Source of the DNA: Gossypium raimondii
Lineage: Eukaryota > Streptophyta > Magnoliopsida > Malvales > Malvaceae
Direction of reading: 5' to 3'
Length of the DNA stretch: 64,000 nucleotides
Assembly (NCBI RefSeq): GCF_025698545.1
Contig: NC_068565.1
Location: 6,758,001 to 6,822,000 of the forward strand
Shown here: positions 34,806 to 48,179 of the stretch, in pieces
Layout of the letters: every line of letters starts with the position of its first letter
Position numbering within the stretch: position 1 is the stretch's first letter
Position numbers and translations under genes: made by a program
The notes under the pieces: generated by a model
Seen by the model: the letters and a program-made list of their open reading frames with translations, nothing else
Told to the model about the DNA's origin: nothing
Databases searched by the model: none

Positions 34806-37800
34806 CTTGAGCATAACCTTTTTTTTATCACTTTGGCCGTAAAGTTCAAACTGTGTCGAATAAGTTAATGCATAGTGTTCGGGTAGAGTCCCACCTTATG
34901 GATCATGCCCAAAATTGTTCTGATTTAAGTTATATTCATTTTATGCTTTGTAATAATTAATTCTATTTATAGTAATTCTAATGTATATTTTCTTTGAAAT
35001 TTAATAACAACTTTAAAAAAAAAAAATCTTCTACAATTTTAATTGTGGTTCAGGTATTTTTTATATCTATTTTGTGATATATGATAATTATTTTGAAATT
35101 AAAATTATCCTTTTTTAAATGTGAAACTTTCCAAATCAATGTGCTATATCTTCTAGCTGATTTCATGTATATAAAAGTCAAAAATAGGTAGCAAAATGTT
35201 TTTACATTCAAACTATCGACGTCCAAGATCTGGAATCAATTAACTTTCCATCGCATAAACTCCCTTTTTAAATAAAATTTTTTAAATGATTGATTATATA
35301 TTTATTCCTAAGATGTTATTGGGTGTAACATCTTCAATTATAAACACCCAATTTTGCTTTACATCTGTATCAACTTCTTTTTTACTTTTCTAAGGGCTAC
35401 TCTGAATGGGCGAGAAGGTAGTGGTATAAAAAGAATACTAAACGCATCGCACTGAAGATAAACGCCATCTAAAAGGGTCTTAAATTGAATTAAAAAAAAG
35501 TTATTAACAAAATTAAATAACCATGTATTGTGGCAATTGCCAATTCACTCTACTTCTCTAGATCAGTCGTAATCAATATTTTGTTATCAATTAATCATAT
35601 AATTTGCATTGTGGCATCTCTTTCAATTTCAATGTTAAGCAAATCAATCTTCTATAAAAAATCAAAACAATTTAATCATTATCAATTTGAATGTAAGCAA
35701 ATAAATACAATTAATCACAACGTTAATGATTTTGTCGATTTTACATTTTTATTAGTATAATAATAGATTTAGCTTTTAAAGTTTACATATTCATTAATTT
35801 GGTCCGACTTAACAAATTTAGCCTACAACTGTCATCATTTGCACAAAATATGTAAACATCAATAATTAAATTTGTTATTATTCTAACAGAAATTCTATAC
35901 AATTGATGGAAAATATTAATATCGTGATTACTCACTTTCGAAATTAATAAAGATTAAAACATAATATAATATATATTAAGAGAAATGGTTTGAAAAAGAA
36001 TGTCAAAATATGAATCATTGTGATTTGAAAATAAGAGAAATTCGTTATAGAAAACAATGTACCTTACTCATAACAAAAGTCCAAAAGATTTGGCTGTATT
36101 TATGTTAAGAATAAAATAAAAAGAACCCCAAATCCCAAATGGTTTGAAAGAATTGACTTGTAATTAGATAGATGGTTCCAGCTTAAACACCTAGAAAAAT
36201 TGTGCAACAAAATAATTATAAAAATGATATTTTTATTTAAAAAATAAATAGCAAATCTTAGAGTTAGAAATAAGAAATAGGAAAAAAAGAAAATTTGTTT
36301 TTATATAATTAAAAAAAGGAAGCAGATAGGGACGTTAGTGATGGTGGCCATGTGCGCGATGCGGCGGATTTTAAACATAATAATCAGACCTTTTTCACGC
36401 CAATTTTGAAGGTTTATTTATATTCCGTTAACAATGTTTTGTTGACGTCGTTAACTCCTCTTACAAATTCTTTCAAATATCATTTTTATTTTTAGATTAA
36501 ATTATGTGAGAGTAATTTTCTTGATTTTTTTTATTTTTTTTTAAATTTAGAGTCGCAATTACTTGAAAAGATCAAATGTGTCTATGAAATTAAATTATAA
36601 ATTTATACTAGAATTCAAATACATATTAAATATTTAGATTTTACTTTCAATTGAATTATATACTAATTTTGAGATAAATGCATTATTTTATTTAAAATAA
36701 TTAAATTAATTAAATTAGATTACATGTTTGTTAATAATAATTAAAATTTTTAATACTAAACATTGTTGGAAAACGTAAAATTGATAAAATTTGTATTATA
36801 CGATCAAGGTGATTTGAAAAATTAACATTGTGTTTAGTTAAATTTTCTAGTGTTTTTAATCAACAATTTCTCAAGATCTTATACTTATAAATCTTTTACT
36901 AAAAAAGAAAACCCAACTAAAATTCACTCATCATGAGGATAAGGGTTATTATATTCAGCTTTCGCTAATAATTTAATGGTTAGAGATGTTGACCCTTTAA
37001 AATTTATTTGGATTCGACGTGCTTTATGGTTTGTAGGAATAACCTTATGTTCGCTTCCATTCCCATATTTTGCTTCACTTTTATTTTGTATGTGTGGTAG
37101 TGGGACATGTTTTGGTGGTTTTTGATGGAACCACCACTATAAGTATTCCCAAGCATAAAGTACCTAAGCACCAAAAATAAATTCTGAAAATATTCTATCT
37201 AGTGAGATTTTCGAGTGCTTAGAAGATTTTGGTGGTTTTCAGTCTTTTGTACAGTTAAATTTGACGACCTTGTCGGTAGTTTGACGTGTTCGACAATGGT
37301 GTTATATCATTTGAATTTTAACATTTGATTCAAACAATAACTAAAAGTATTTATATTTGATATTTCTCGCTGCTCTATAATATAAAACGTCATTTATGCT
37401 TACATTCAAGAGAATAATTAAAAGATGAACCATCATCGTTAATTTGATATGACTAAATGTAGGGTTGAGTTTCCAATCCACTTTGGATCTTCATGTGATT
37501 ATGTTGCTCCCTTTTTTATCTTGGTTGAAAAGCTTGCATACCCTGTTCGCACATGAACAAAAAGATAATACGCATAAAGAGTCTTGAAATTGTGTCCGAG
37601 CATATTGTCTATCAAGTTTCAAATTCTTTTACTTTGATAATATATGTCTTCTCATTTGTAAACTCAACCACAAATATAGTGACAAAAAAATTATATTTAA
37701 ATTTCAATTATTATCGATTCAGTTCTATTAGTCGACAAAATAACTTTTATTTGGTGAAGGTTTTTATACTAAAAGTTAGATTATATTTTACTTTTCTGCT

Positions 37801-37809
37801 TAGAAAATA
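34806..37809. other. AT-rich intergenic DNA, no gene seen
   Basis: Unstructured AT-rich DNA. The few open frames (for example near 35530-35760 and 37553-37810) have biased composition and no recognisable motif. A GC-richer patch near 36340-36480 lacks coding sense. Confidence 0.6.
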
Positions 37810-38102
37810 GATAAAATAGTCCTTGAATGTTAGATCAATGAGCAAATTAGTTCTTTTTGTTAACAATTTTATTAATTTTTATAATTAAAAATTGGAATTT
37901 ATGACGGAATAACTAGCAGTGACATGTGGTCTGCCATGTGTACCTCATGCTGACGTACATAAACTAGTTTTTAATAGTAAAAATAGATGAAATTTTTAAG
38001 CATACATGGATTAATTTGACCATTTTTTTAGTAGAAAGGGAAGAATGCAATCCAACTCCTAATACAGGGACCTTCACGATACTTTTACCATTCCTATTCC
38101 TT
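37810..38102. repeat. Non-coding interspersed repeat
   Basis: Opens with a CTTGAATGTTAGATCAATG phrase and closes with CAGGGACCTTCACGATACTT, words I recognise as recurring in plant intergenic repeats. No clear terminal repeats. Confidence 0.3.
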
Positions 38103-38600
38103 ACTCATTATTATACTTGTTCATGGGCTGGGCTACTCGTTCAAGCTTGAAGGCTTGCTTGAAATTTGGGAGGATTTGGACAAAAAAATTTGGTCCATTT
38201 AAAATATGGGTCGGACTTGGACTTGAACACTAAAGGCTCAAGTCTAACTCAACCCGACCCATTTTTAAATTATTAATGTTTTATATTATATTATGTTATT
38301 TTTATATATTATGTAATTTATAACACATAACAATTAAATTTATAGTAGTATTATATACTATTATAATGTAAACATTAAAAAAGTTAAGATAACTATATAT
38401 AAAAGTATTAATTATTAAATTAAAAATAATATAAATATATTTTTAAAAAATTTAAAAATAATATGGGTGGACCTAAAATGAGCTTAGGTTAGCTATTTAC
38501 AAATACGGACAGGCTTGGGAAAAATTTTAGGCCTATATTTCGGGTTGGGCCAAGTTTGGGCAAGCATAAAGTGTGTTAATATCATACATAAGTCTTTTTG
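38103..38600. mobile_element. hAT-like MITE, copy 2
   Basis: Inverted relative of 14735-15110. Ends carry GGGCTGGGCTACTCG-like and GGGTTGGGCCAAGTTTG words; the AT-rich core shares TAGTAGTATTATATAC. No coding capacity. Confidence 0.5.
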
Positions 38601-38730
38601 GAAATTTGACAATGAACGTTGATGTCTTTCTCTCGACTAAAAGTAATGAACGACCAGGATCTCCTATCTCACATGGGGTAGAAAGAGCAATAAGAAAGTA
38701 AAAAATAAGCAGAACGATATTGTAGATCCT

Positions 38731-39779
38731 ATGGAAGAGACTAGCATGGAGACTAGAATGTCATGGAAGGATACCCTAATGGCTAATCTACATTTGAATG
38801 ATGAGCAATGGACACTGTCATCTGATGATGAGTTCAATGTTTTGGACAATGATGATATTGAAGTCCTAGACAGCGATGTTCATGTGTCCTATGATGGGCC
38901 TTATTTGGAAATCACTTTTTCTAAACGTGTACATGACCTTTTTGATAAGAGCATGGCGAATGTGGTTATTATTAAGCCGCTTGGTAGATCTATTGGGTAT
39001 AGAACTTTGGAAGGAAGACTCAAAAGCCTGTGGAATCTTCAAGGAGATTTCAAATTGGTTGATTTAGACAATGATTATTCATTGTGAAGCTAAATTCACC
39101 CAAGAGCTATAAGAGAGTTTTGATGGAAGGATCATGGATGATATTTGATCATTATATCATGGTACAACCTTGAAGTATATATTTCTCAACCAAAGAAAAA
39201 CATCCTACAAAAGCTATTGTATGGATTAGATTGCCATGTCTTCCGTATAAGTATTATACTAAAGGCATGTTAAGGGTTATCATAGAGGTGTTTGACATAG
39301 TGGTGAAAGTAGATTACAATATGACAGATGAGAAATGTGGGCGATTTGCTAGGATTGTAGTGGCTATTGATATTGATAAACCACTAAGATTATGGGTTGG
39401 AATTGATGGAGTTCCTCAGGCTATTGAATACGAAGGCCTACCTACCATATGCTATGATTGTGGTACATATGGTCATACTCATGAATCATGGCTAAAGAAG
39501 GCGAAAGAACATGAAACACCAGAGAAGAATGATGTTAATGTGAAGAAGAATGGTCAAAAGGAGGCAAAAAACAAGGACAATGACCAAATTGTGAAAGGAA
39601 TAGAAGGAAAATCCTTATATGGTCCATGGATGCAAGCTCCGTCTCGCAGAAGAAGACAACCTAATTCGAGAAAGTATGGCACGAAAGGAAAGGAGAATGT
39701 TTTAGAAAATCATGGCAGCCAAGGTTCAAGATTTACTACAATCTCAAATTTGGAGAAGGAAGAAAACCACATAATTTAA
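38731..39779 (+). pseudogene. LINE ORF1 (DUF4283 and zinc knuckle)
   Basis: 38731-39087 has ITFSKRVHDLFDKSMANVV and LKSLWNLQG, the domain start; it stops at 39085. It resumes in another frame near 39231 with LPCLPYKYYTKGMLR, GRFARIVV and a knuckle CYDCGTYGHTHESW in which the last cysteine has become tryptophan. The coding trace ends just before the LTR insertion and continues after it (GKGKKVESLTMKKN near 42720). Confidence 0.75.
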
Positions 39780-39798
39780 TGTGCAATGGCAATGAAGT

Positions 39799-39803
39799 CG
39801 AGC
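39799..39803. repeat. Left 5-bp target-site duplication
   Basis: CGAGC, identical to 42644-42648, flanking the solo LTR. Confidence 0.85.
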
Positions 39804-42643
39804 TGTAACGGTTGATTTTTAGTGAAATTGGAACAGTGACTTTGGGACCACAAATGTAGCCAGTAAACATTTATTTTATTATTATTTTAATGTTTATGGT
39901 ATGTTAATAGGGTTGTATAAAAATTTCGTTAAGAAATTTTGACGTTTGCATGCTTAATTAAGTAAAAGGACTAAATCGTAAAAAATGCAAAAGTAGAGTT
40001 CTAGCAGCTAAAGGTATCAAATAGCCATGAAACTTTAAAGTGAAAGGACTTAGATGGTAAATAGACCATTGAGATAGTTAGTGGACATTCATGGATTGGT
40101 TTTATTGAAATTATTAAAGTTTTTAAAGGTTATTTTGGTAATTAGGTAAATTTAAGAAAACAATTTCTATTTTTTTCATTCATTTTCTTATTTCACCAAT
40201 TTTAAATACTAAGAACACTATTTTAGGATTTAAAGCATTCGACCAACTCTCCTTGCTTTCATGTAAGTGAGATTTGTCCATTTTTAACGATTTTTATATT
40301 TTTGAAGTCGTAGCTTAATCTAGCTAGTCCAGGGACTAATTTACAAAATTTTTAAAGGTTTAGGGTTTTTAAATTAACATTTTTGCATGGTTTTTTGAAG
40401 TTTAATGGAAGAATATGAATTTTTGTTGTTAAATAAACAAGTCTTGTAAAGTGATTTTTGATGAAATTATCATTTAGGGACTTATTTGTAAAAGTAGTAA
40501 AATACCATGAAAAATTTGTGAAATGTTGAATTTTATGAGGTTTTATAAGTTCCTAGGTAAATTAGGTAGCATGAAATGTGGATGAAATTGCATAAATGTC
40601 AATTTACGAGCTTAAGGACTAAATTGTAAAGAAGTTAAAATATTAGGGGCAAAAGTATAAGTTTGCAAAAGTATGAATTTTGGACTAAATTGAATAGTGT
40701 GAATATTAAATGGATTGAATTTACTTATTTAGATCAAGATAAACCTTGTACGGATCTTGATTGAGGAAAAGCTAAAGCCTTGGATTAGTGATCTGGTTCT
40801 TATGTCTTTGTAATCAAGGTAAGTTCGTATGTTTAAATAACGTTTTAATGTTATTTTGATATATATGCTATTGTGATATTTATCACGTCATGAAACGATG
40901 GAATTCCAACGATGTTTCGATGATTATCAAGCCTCGTTTGAACCTTAGGAATATATAGGATACAAATGACATGTCATTAGGGTTACTATGTTCCGGGTGC
41001 TGGTCTTGAATGTTCTGCCGATGGATGAGTTCTTGCATTTGTTGCGGATACTCGTCAGCTTATGTGAGCGACATCGTGTAGCTTATATTCCGACTGCCAG
41101 CTTGTGTGAGCAGACCCATTTTATGGCTTGAGTGAGCAACGATGTAAAGGAAAAAGAAAATGAATGGTTTCGACCATATGTTTAGCACACTTTGTGTGAG
41201 TTTTCCCGCGTATCCAATATTATTCTAAGTGGTTCAACTAGCAAGTAAAGGGAAGGAACGGTAAGTGTACTAATCAACTATGTTATGAACTTATGGAAAT
41301 GTATGAGATGGAAATGTTCAATGTATGCATATTTATGGTTATGGAAAGTATGAATTTAATGATACTATGTTCACGTAAATTTTATCTTACCATGTGATAG
41401 TTCAATTGAATTATGTGTTAAAGCACTAACTATTGTTGTTGATGATGCTTAGGATTGTACCAAGCTATTGGTTGGATTGTATCATGTTTAATTTTAAAGT
41501 TACGCATTGAAATGGTAAGTTATGTTCATGTTTTACGAACTTATTAAGCATTATATGCTTACATAGTTTTCTTTTCCATGTTTATAGATTATCGGATGCT
41601 AAATCGATTTGGAAGCTCGTCGGAGACCTGTCACGCTATCCAACGATTATATCGGTAGTTTTAATATTTTGGCCAAGTTTATAATGGCATGTATAGGTGG
41701 ACTTATGTTTAATGGCTAGTTAATGTTTATGGCATATAAATATTACTTCGAATTTGTGGTACTTTTAGTTCTTTTGATTCTTTGTGGTTGGGTGATAATA
41801 TGGTCAAGTTGATGCATGATTTTATGACCAAAGTGGTAAGTGATGGTATGTTTGAAATATGGTTAATTGTGGTATGTTTTTGTATGGAAATAAGTTAGAT
41901 GTAAATGGTTGATGTATGGACAAATATGCATGTGTTTAGACATGTTTGATGATTTGTGATTGAGGTGCTTTATTGGCATATTGGTTGCATGGATTAATGG
42001 TATAGTGAATTGGTTATTTTATGCATGTTTTGGGCATGTTTTAATATTTTAGTCATATGTGCAAATTGTGTTTAGGTACATGCTTGAATTGGGTGAAGGA
42101 AATGGCTTGATTTTAGCCAATTTCTTGTCCACATGGCCATGCGACACTTCCGTGTGTCCCCTGTAGATTTTAAAGGTTGCAATTCAGATAGTTACACGGC
42201 CTGGCACATAGGCGTGTGGCTTGTCCGTGTGACCCAACTCAAAGAGTTACACGGGCACGGACATGGGCTGGGACAACGGCTGTGTGCCCTTATTTCAATT
42301 ATTACACAACTTGAGACACGCGCGTGTGTCTTAGCTGTGTGAGTCACATGGCCTAGCCACACGACTGTGTGATCCCTACAGTTTTAAATTTTCTAACTTT
42401 TTCCTTAAATTTTCAAATGATTCAGATTTAGTCCCAAATTATTTCTAAATGATTCTAAGGCCTCGAGGGCTCGAATAAGGGGCGATATGAATGTATATAA
42501 ATGGATTATGCTATGTTTATTGTAATGTTTAGAAATGAATTTTTTAGGGTATGTTTTTACGGTAATACTCTATAACCCTATTTTGGCGACGGATACAAGT
42601 TAGGGGTGTTTTTTTTTGAAACAAACAAGTTATGGGTGTTACA
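39804..42643 (+). mobile_element. Solo LTR (Ty3/Gypsy), 2840 bp
   Basis: Starts TGTAACGG and ends GTGTTACA, inverted termini, with 5-bp CGAGC repeats on each side and no internal coding region. Inside, at 42120-42380, are multiple CCGTGTGG-type phrases. The last ~50 bp contain a near-repeat of the LTR end (AAGTTAGGGGTGTT, then AAGTTATGGGTGTTACA). The sequence is related to the LTR pieces at 61413-62787. Confidence 0.9.
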
Positions 42644-42648
42644 CGAGC
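42644..42648. repeat. Right 5-bp target-site duplication
   Basis: CGAGC, matching 39799-39803. Confidence 0.85.
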
Positions 42649-43204
42649 AATCAAGGGGTGATAATAAGAAAAGTTCTGGATCTAAGAATAATTGTTGATC
42701 CTAATAGAACTAAAGCTATGGGGAAAGGAAAGAAAGTCGAATCTCTTACTATGAAAAAGAATTTTAATGTTTTTAAGAAGGGTCCTACATAGAAAGTGAA
42801 TGATGGAAGTGGGTCTAGTGACAGAAAAAGAAACAAGCTTAAAAAGTGGTATACATCGGGCTGTATCGATTGAAGAAAGGAGGCTACGAGTTCTATCTCC
42901 ATGCAAAATCTCAAACAGAATACGTTAAATGACATGCAAAATTCCTTTACACCTTATGAAGCCCATGTTAATTCTATGTAGTTTAAGGTTAAAAAAAGAA
43001 TTATAAGGCTCATAAACCACTTAACGATGAGACGAATGATGACCCACAAGTTAGAGAATGGATAAAGGCCATGACTAATGAAATAAAGAATGTGAATGAT
43101 GATAATAAGTCACTTAAAGAATTAGATACGGGTGATGATGATATTGCTCTTGAGGGAGCAATGGAGATGTAAGTCTGTCTCTTTTTTGTTCTAACCTTTT
43201 TTAA

Positions 43205-43991
43205 ATGGTTAAAGTTTTTTTCTGGAATGTTCAAGGTGTAGCTAGCCTGAAATTCAATCGTATCTTGAAGGATTTTTTAAATTTTCATAAGCTGAATATA
43301 GTGATTCTCATGGAAACTAGGGTAAGTGGCTGTAATGTTGACAAGGTTATTAAGAAAACTGATTTTAAATACTCTTTTCGTGTTGAAGCACATGATTTTT
43401 CTAATGGTATATGGGTGTTATGGGGAGATGATATATACAAATATTTTGGATGTGGAATTTCAATATATTCATCTGTCTTGTATCAATGTTTTTAATAAAA
43501 AGAAATGGCTTATTAATGCTATCTATGCTAGTCCGTCGTCTTCTAAAAAGAATGAACTTTGGCACTCCCTCTCCTATCTTACTTTGAGTATAACACTTCT
43601 GTGGATTCTTGGTGGGGACTTCAACGCTATTTGTTCCGTAGAGGAGTGTGACGGTGGTGTTGCCAAGAAGAACTGGAACCAAAATATGTTTAGTGACTTT
43701 ATCTTTGACACGGGTGTTGTTGATCTCAGATTTAAAGGGCTAAAATTTTCCAAGCGTTGGGGTAATCTTCACCAAAGACTCGATCATGGTCTTGATAATG
43801 ATCGATGGGTTAATGAAAACCCAAATACAACTATTACTCACTTGGAATGTATCAGTTTGGACCATCACCCTGTTTTGTTAAACTCAGTGGCTTTGACAAA
43901 TCTGAGTAAACATCGTCTATTTCGTTTCATTGCTGCATGGTTGAAGCCTAAGCAATTTGTTGAATTTCTCCAGTGCAATTGGAGGAAATGA
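43205..43991 (+). pseudogene. LINE endonuclease domain
   Basis: Shows FFWNVQGVASLKFNRIL, ILMETRVSG, then after a shift NAIYASPSSSKKNELW, GGDFNAICSVEEC, LDHGLDNDRWV and SLDHHPVLL. Order and spacing match the L1 endonuclease. At least one frameshift (near 43493). Confidence 0.8.
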
Positions 43992-44464
43992 GCTAATATG
44001 ATTGTGAATCTTGATAATTTCAAAGAAGCTTCATGATTGAAATTTCAACATTTTTGGGCATGTAGGTAGGAAGAAGAGAGAAATCATAGCTAGACTTGGA
44101 GGAATTGATCGTGCATTAGAAATAAGGTACTCCCAATTTTTTGTCAACTTGGAAAAATAGTTGAAGAGAGAACTAGATGTTGTACTTGCTTATGAGGAAA
44201 GTATTTAGTTTCAAAAGTCATGCTCTAAATGGATCATTGATTGTGACAAAAATACTCGATTTTTCACATAAGCGCTACTAGTAGGAGGAGGCAAAATACA
44301 ATCACTTCCCTCAAGCTATCAAATAGGGAATGGTGTGAAGACTCACAGATTCTGCAACATATGGTGGTGGAATATTGCAAATTTTTTTTTTCTAATGAAG
44401 CAACTGTGGCGACCCTTTATGATATAAGAGGTATGTTTGCTCCCATTGATGTTAATGAACGCAA

Positions 44465-45654
44465 GTGCAACAAATTACAAATGATGAAATTAAAACTGTG
44501 GTTTTTGACATGCAACCCCTAAAAGCGTTGGATATTGATGGCTATTTAGCTTTATTTTCTAAAAGATTTGGGACTGGATTGGTGATAATATTTGTAATTT
44601 CGTTCATGATAGTTTTAACAATTACCATTTTGATCTTTGGGTTAATCGCACTTTGCTCGTTCTTATACCAAAAATGGAGAGCCCAGAGTTGATTTAGCAT
44701 TTCTGTCCTATTAGCTTGTGCAGGATCCTCTATAATATAATTGCCAATACCATCGCCAATCGGTTAAAACCTTTTCTTCTAAGGTGTGTACAACTGAATC
44801 AGATTAGTTTTATTCATGGCCGCAACATCATTGATAATATAGTGATAGCACAAGAGATTATTCATTTTATGCGGTTGGAAAAAAGGGAAGGTCGGTTGGT
44901 TTGCCATCAAGATAGATATGGAAAAGGCGTATGGTCGTCTCAATTGGGATTTTATTGAGGACTCACTCATAGATTTGGAAATCCCAGGGTCGAGACACCA
45001 ACTTATCATGCATCACATATGTTCCTCTTATTTGTAGGTTTTATGGAATGACACCATGACAAATTCTTTTACTCCATCTAAAGGAATCCGACAAGGCGAT
45101 CTATTATCTCTGTATACTTTTTTATGCATGGAAAGGCTAGCTCAGGCTATATCTCTTGAAGTAAATAATAGAAGATGGCGACCTATAAAATTGGCCATGG
45201 ATGGCCCACCGCTGTCCCATTTATTTTTTACTGATGATTTGATTCTTTTTGGAAAAGCTTCATTGGAGCAAATGGAGGTCATCAAAGGAGTTTTACTGTT
45301 TTAGGTCAGAAGATTAACAAGAATAAAACTTTGATTTATTTCTCTAAGAATGTAGCAAGTTGATTATGAGAGGACATTAGTGCCGAATTAGAAGTTAAGG
45401 TAATGGATGATCGAGGGCGCTATCTTGGGGTTCCCTTATTTCACCAAAGGGTTACGAGAGAATCATTATTTTTTATTCTTCAACGTATGCATATAAAACT
45501 TGCAAGATGGAAGGCACAAACTCTTTCACTACCTGGGAGAATAACATTGGCCAAATCTATTCTTGCGATTATTCCTTCGTATGTTATGCAATCCACCACT
45601 ATTCCTAAAGGAATATGTCTTGAAATGGAAAAGTTGATTCATAACTTTGTTTAG
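44465..45654 (+). pseudogene. LINE reverse transcriptase
   Basis: Shows MQPLKALDIDGYLALF, then RILYNIIANTIANRLKP, ISFIHGRNIIDNIVIAQE, PSKGIRQGDLLSLYTF and FFTDDLILF (an F-x-D-D motif with threonine at the alanine position), followed by ARWKAQTLSLPGRITLAKSI. Separate frames, several stops. Confidence 0.8.
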
Positions 45655-45678
45655 GGTTATGCAACGGAGGAAAAAATA

Positions 45679-47303
45679 GTGTCGTTAGTCAAATGGGATT
45701 CTATCTGTCAATCAAATACAAAAGGTGGGTTGGGCCTAAGGAATATGGAGAAACAAAACAAAGCTTTCATCATGAAAGTCACTTTCAATTTGGTACACAA
45801 GGAGGACCAATTATGGGTGAAAGTTTTGCGATCAAAATACAAGTTGGAAGGTTTCCTTCCTATATATTTGTATAAGGGTGCTTGTTCAAATTTATAGCAA
45901 GGTATCCACGTTATTTGGGACCATGTACGTATGAGCATTATTTGGAATGTGGGCAATGGACATAACATTGATTTTTTTAGAGATGATTGGATTCAAGATT
46001 ATGGTCCACTAGTAAAAAGGATTGATGCAGTGCAACAAAGGCCGAATGCTTACATAACGGTTAGTTCAATGAAAAATCAGTATGAGAATTAGGATTGGAA
46101 TAGAATTGATGATTGGTTATCTGTAGATATTAAACGACTGATTGTTGCAATAAAGCCTCCCTCATTAACTGATGTTGAGGATTTTCTGAGATGGATTTAG
46201 GATAGAGGTAGACAATTTTCAGTAAAATTTGCATATGAGCTCTTAGCTAAAGAACATACATTGATAGAGGATCGTAGATGGAAACTGATATGGGCTCATC
46301 GTGGCACTCAATAGGCTCGTGTTTTCTTGTGGCTTGTTGGTAAGGAGAGTTTGTTGACAAATCGAGAAAGACAAAAAGGGCATATGACGAATGACCCATC
46401 TTGCCCAATCTGTGGAGACACTATTGAAGATATAAGTCATGTTCTACGCACTTGTTTTACTATTGCAATGACCTGGTCGCAATCTGTAAAGAATGAAAAG
46501 CTTGAAGAATTTATGTTTATACCAATTAAAGATTGGGTCTTCATGAACCTTGCTGACCCCAAATATTTCATAAAGGATGTAGATGATTGGGACATTTAGT
46601 TTGAAGCAGTGTGTTGGGTTTTATGGACCCGTAGGAACAAAATGATCTTTGAGAAAGAGTTCATTGAAAGTGAAAACATACGTGAAACAAGTTTGAGGCT
46701 GTGGACTGAATGCCACAGAAACGTCCAAGCTGCCCTTATGGAGAAAAGAGAACATAATATTAAAATAGGCCGGACACCATCGCCACTAGGTTGGCTAAAG
46801 GTAAACACTGATGGTGGCTTGACAATCAAAGGCAAGATTGCTACATGCGGAGGAGTTATTAGAGATCATTTAGGAAGATGGTTGGCGGGCTTTGCAAGAA
46901 ATATTGGCTCAACTTCTGTTCTGAATGCTGAACTATGGGGAGCTTACGATGGTCTATTTTGGGGACACAACAGCTAGTTCTTGAGAGATTGTTTGACAAC
47001 TGTTAATCTTATCGATCAATGGAATCTGGAGCCTTCTTTAAATACTGTGATCTGTGCGATACATCAAATGTTATAGAGAGGATGGATTGTTCGTCTAGAG
47101 AATGTTTATCGAGAGGCAAATGGTGTAGCCGATGCATTATCTACTGGTGTAAAAACAATGGAGCTTGGATATCATTTTTCAATGAACCTCCAAAAGAAGC
47201 TAAGTTGACTTTACATGCTGACAGCGTGGGAATCACTTACACAAGGATAAGTAGTAGCCATTATTCTTTTCCTCTATTATGTGTAAAAAGAAATCATACA
47301 TAA
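45679..47303 (+). pseudogene. LINE zinc finger and RNase H region
   Basis: 46327-46599 gives LLTNRERQKGHMTNDPSCP, CGDTIEDISHVLRTC, the zinc finger. 46609-46977 gives WVLWTRRNKMIFEKEF, NTDGGLTIKG, CGGVIRDHLGRWLAGFARN and LWGAYDGL, the RNase H-type domain, which stops at 46975; the rest continues in broken frames to about 47250. Confidence 0.75.
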
Positions 47304-47350
47304 GCCTGATCCGTCCCATAAACATCTTTGTTCTTTACCCTAATAAAAAG

Positions 47351-47706
47351 AAATGACAAATTTTAAAATTATATATAAATTTTGATTCAATGTGCACTTT
47401 GATACATGAATTTTAATTTGGTACAATTATACACATAAAATTTAGTCATGGTTCAAATGTGTAAATGAAATTTTAATTTTATTCAATCACACATTTTAAA
47501 AACTAAGTACACCAAATTATTTTTATATTAAATAAATATAATTATATGTATATACAAGATATACATAATTATAAGGAATGAATAAAATCAAAATTCATTT
47601 ATAAAAATACATGTTAAATCAAAATTTATATATAATTTTAATATTTATCAGTAAAAAATATATATATCTCCCCACCTTTAACGTGGTTAAAGAACATCAA
47701 TTAAGG
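47351..47706. repeat. Non-coding AT-rich repeat
   Basis: Contains recurring phrases (GATTCAATGTGCACTTTGATA, TTTAATTTGGTACAA, CAATCACACATTTT) that look like a widespread non-coding repeat. No gene. Confidence 0.35.
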
Positions 47707-48179
47707 GCCTGTTCTCCTTTGCGTTAGAAAAGGACTTTTTATTGAAAAAGTCCTTTTCTCTTAAAAGGAACGAAGAACGGCCTCCGTTTCGGAAAAAAAA
47801 TCACCATCGGAGAAGTCCTTTTCTCCAGATGAAGAAGTTAAAATTTTCTCCTTTTCTTCAGCCAAAAGTGCTTTTGGCTGGTAATTTCCATTTTTCTCCC
47901 CCAAAAACTGTTCTTCCCTCTGGTTCTTTGCCTGAAATATAAAGTTCTTTGCCTTTGTTTCTTTTCCTCTGGTTCTTTGTTCCTCTTCCGCCGGTGAGTT
48001 TCTTTATTTGCATTTCAGTTGATGAAATTGGTATGAAATTGGATTTCGTTTGGGCACCTTATGTATTTGCATCTGCCACTTTTGATTTATTTGCTTCTGC
48101 ATTATTGAACAAAATCGATACTTCTACATTTTGATGTTAACTTCTACAATTACCTCATTCATGCTGTCTGCTTTGTAAT

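Larger units (their letters stand above)
38620..47350 (+). mobile_element. L1-type LINE interrupted by a solo LTR
   Basis: Domain order is ORF1 (38731-39779), then the 2.84-kb LTR insertion, then endonuclease, reverse transcriptase, zinc finger and RNase H (43205-47250), ending after TTCTTTACCC and an A-rich tail near 47350. Net LINE length without the insert is about 5.9 kb. ORF2 is broken by several stops and frameshifts. No target-site duplication was confirmed. Confidence 0.85.

Noticed and set aside
35530..37810. Small open frames in AT-rich DNA
   Set aside because: Composition is biased, motifs are absent and no splice partner is seen.
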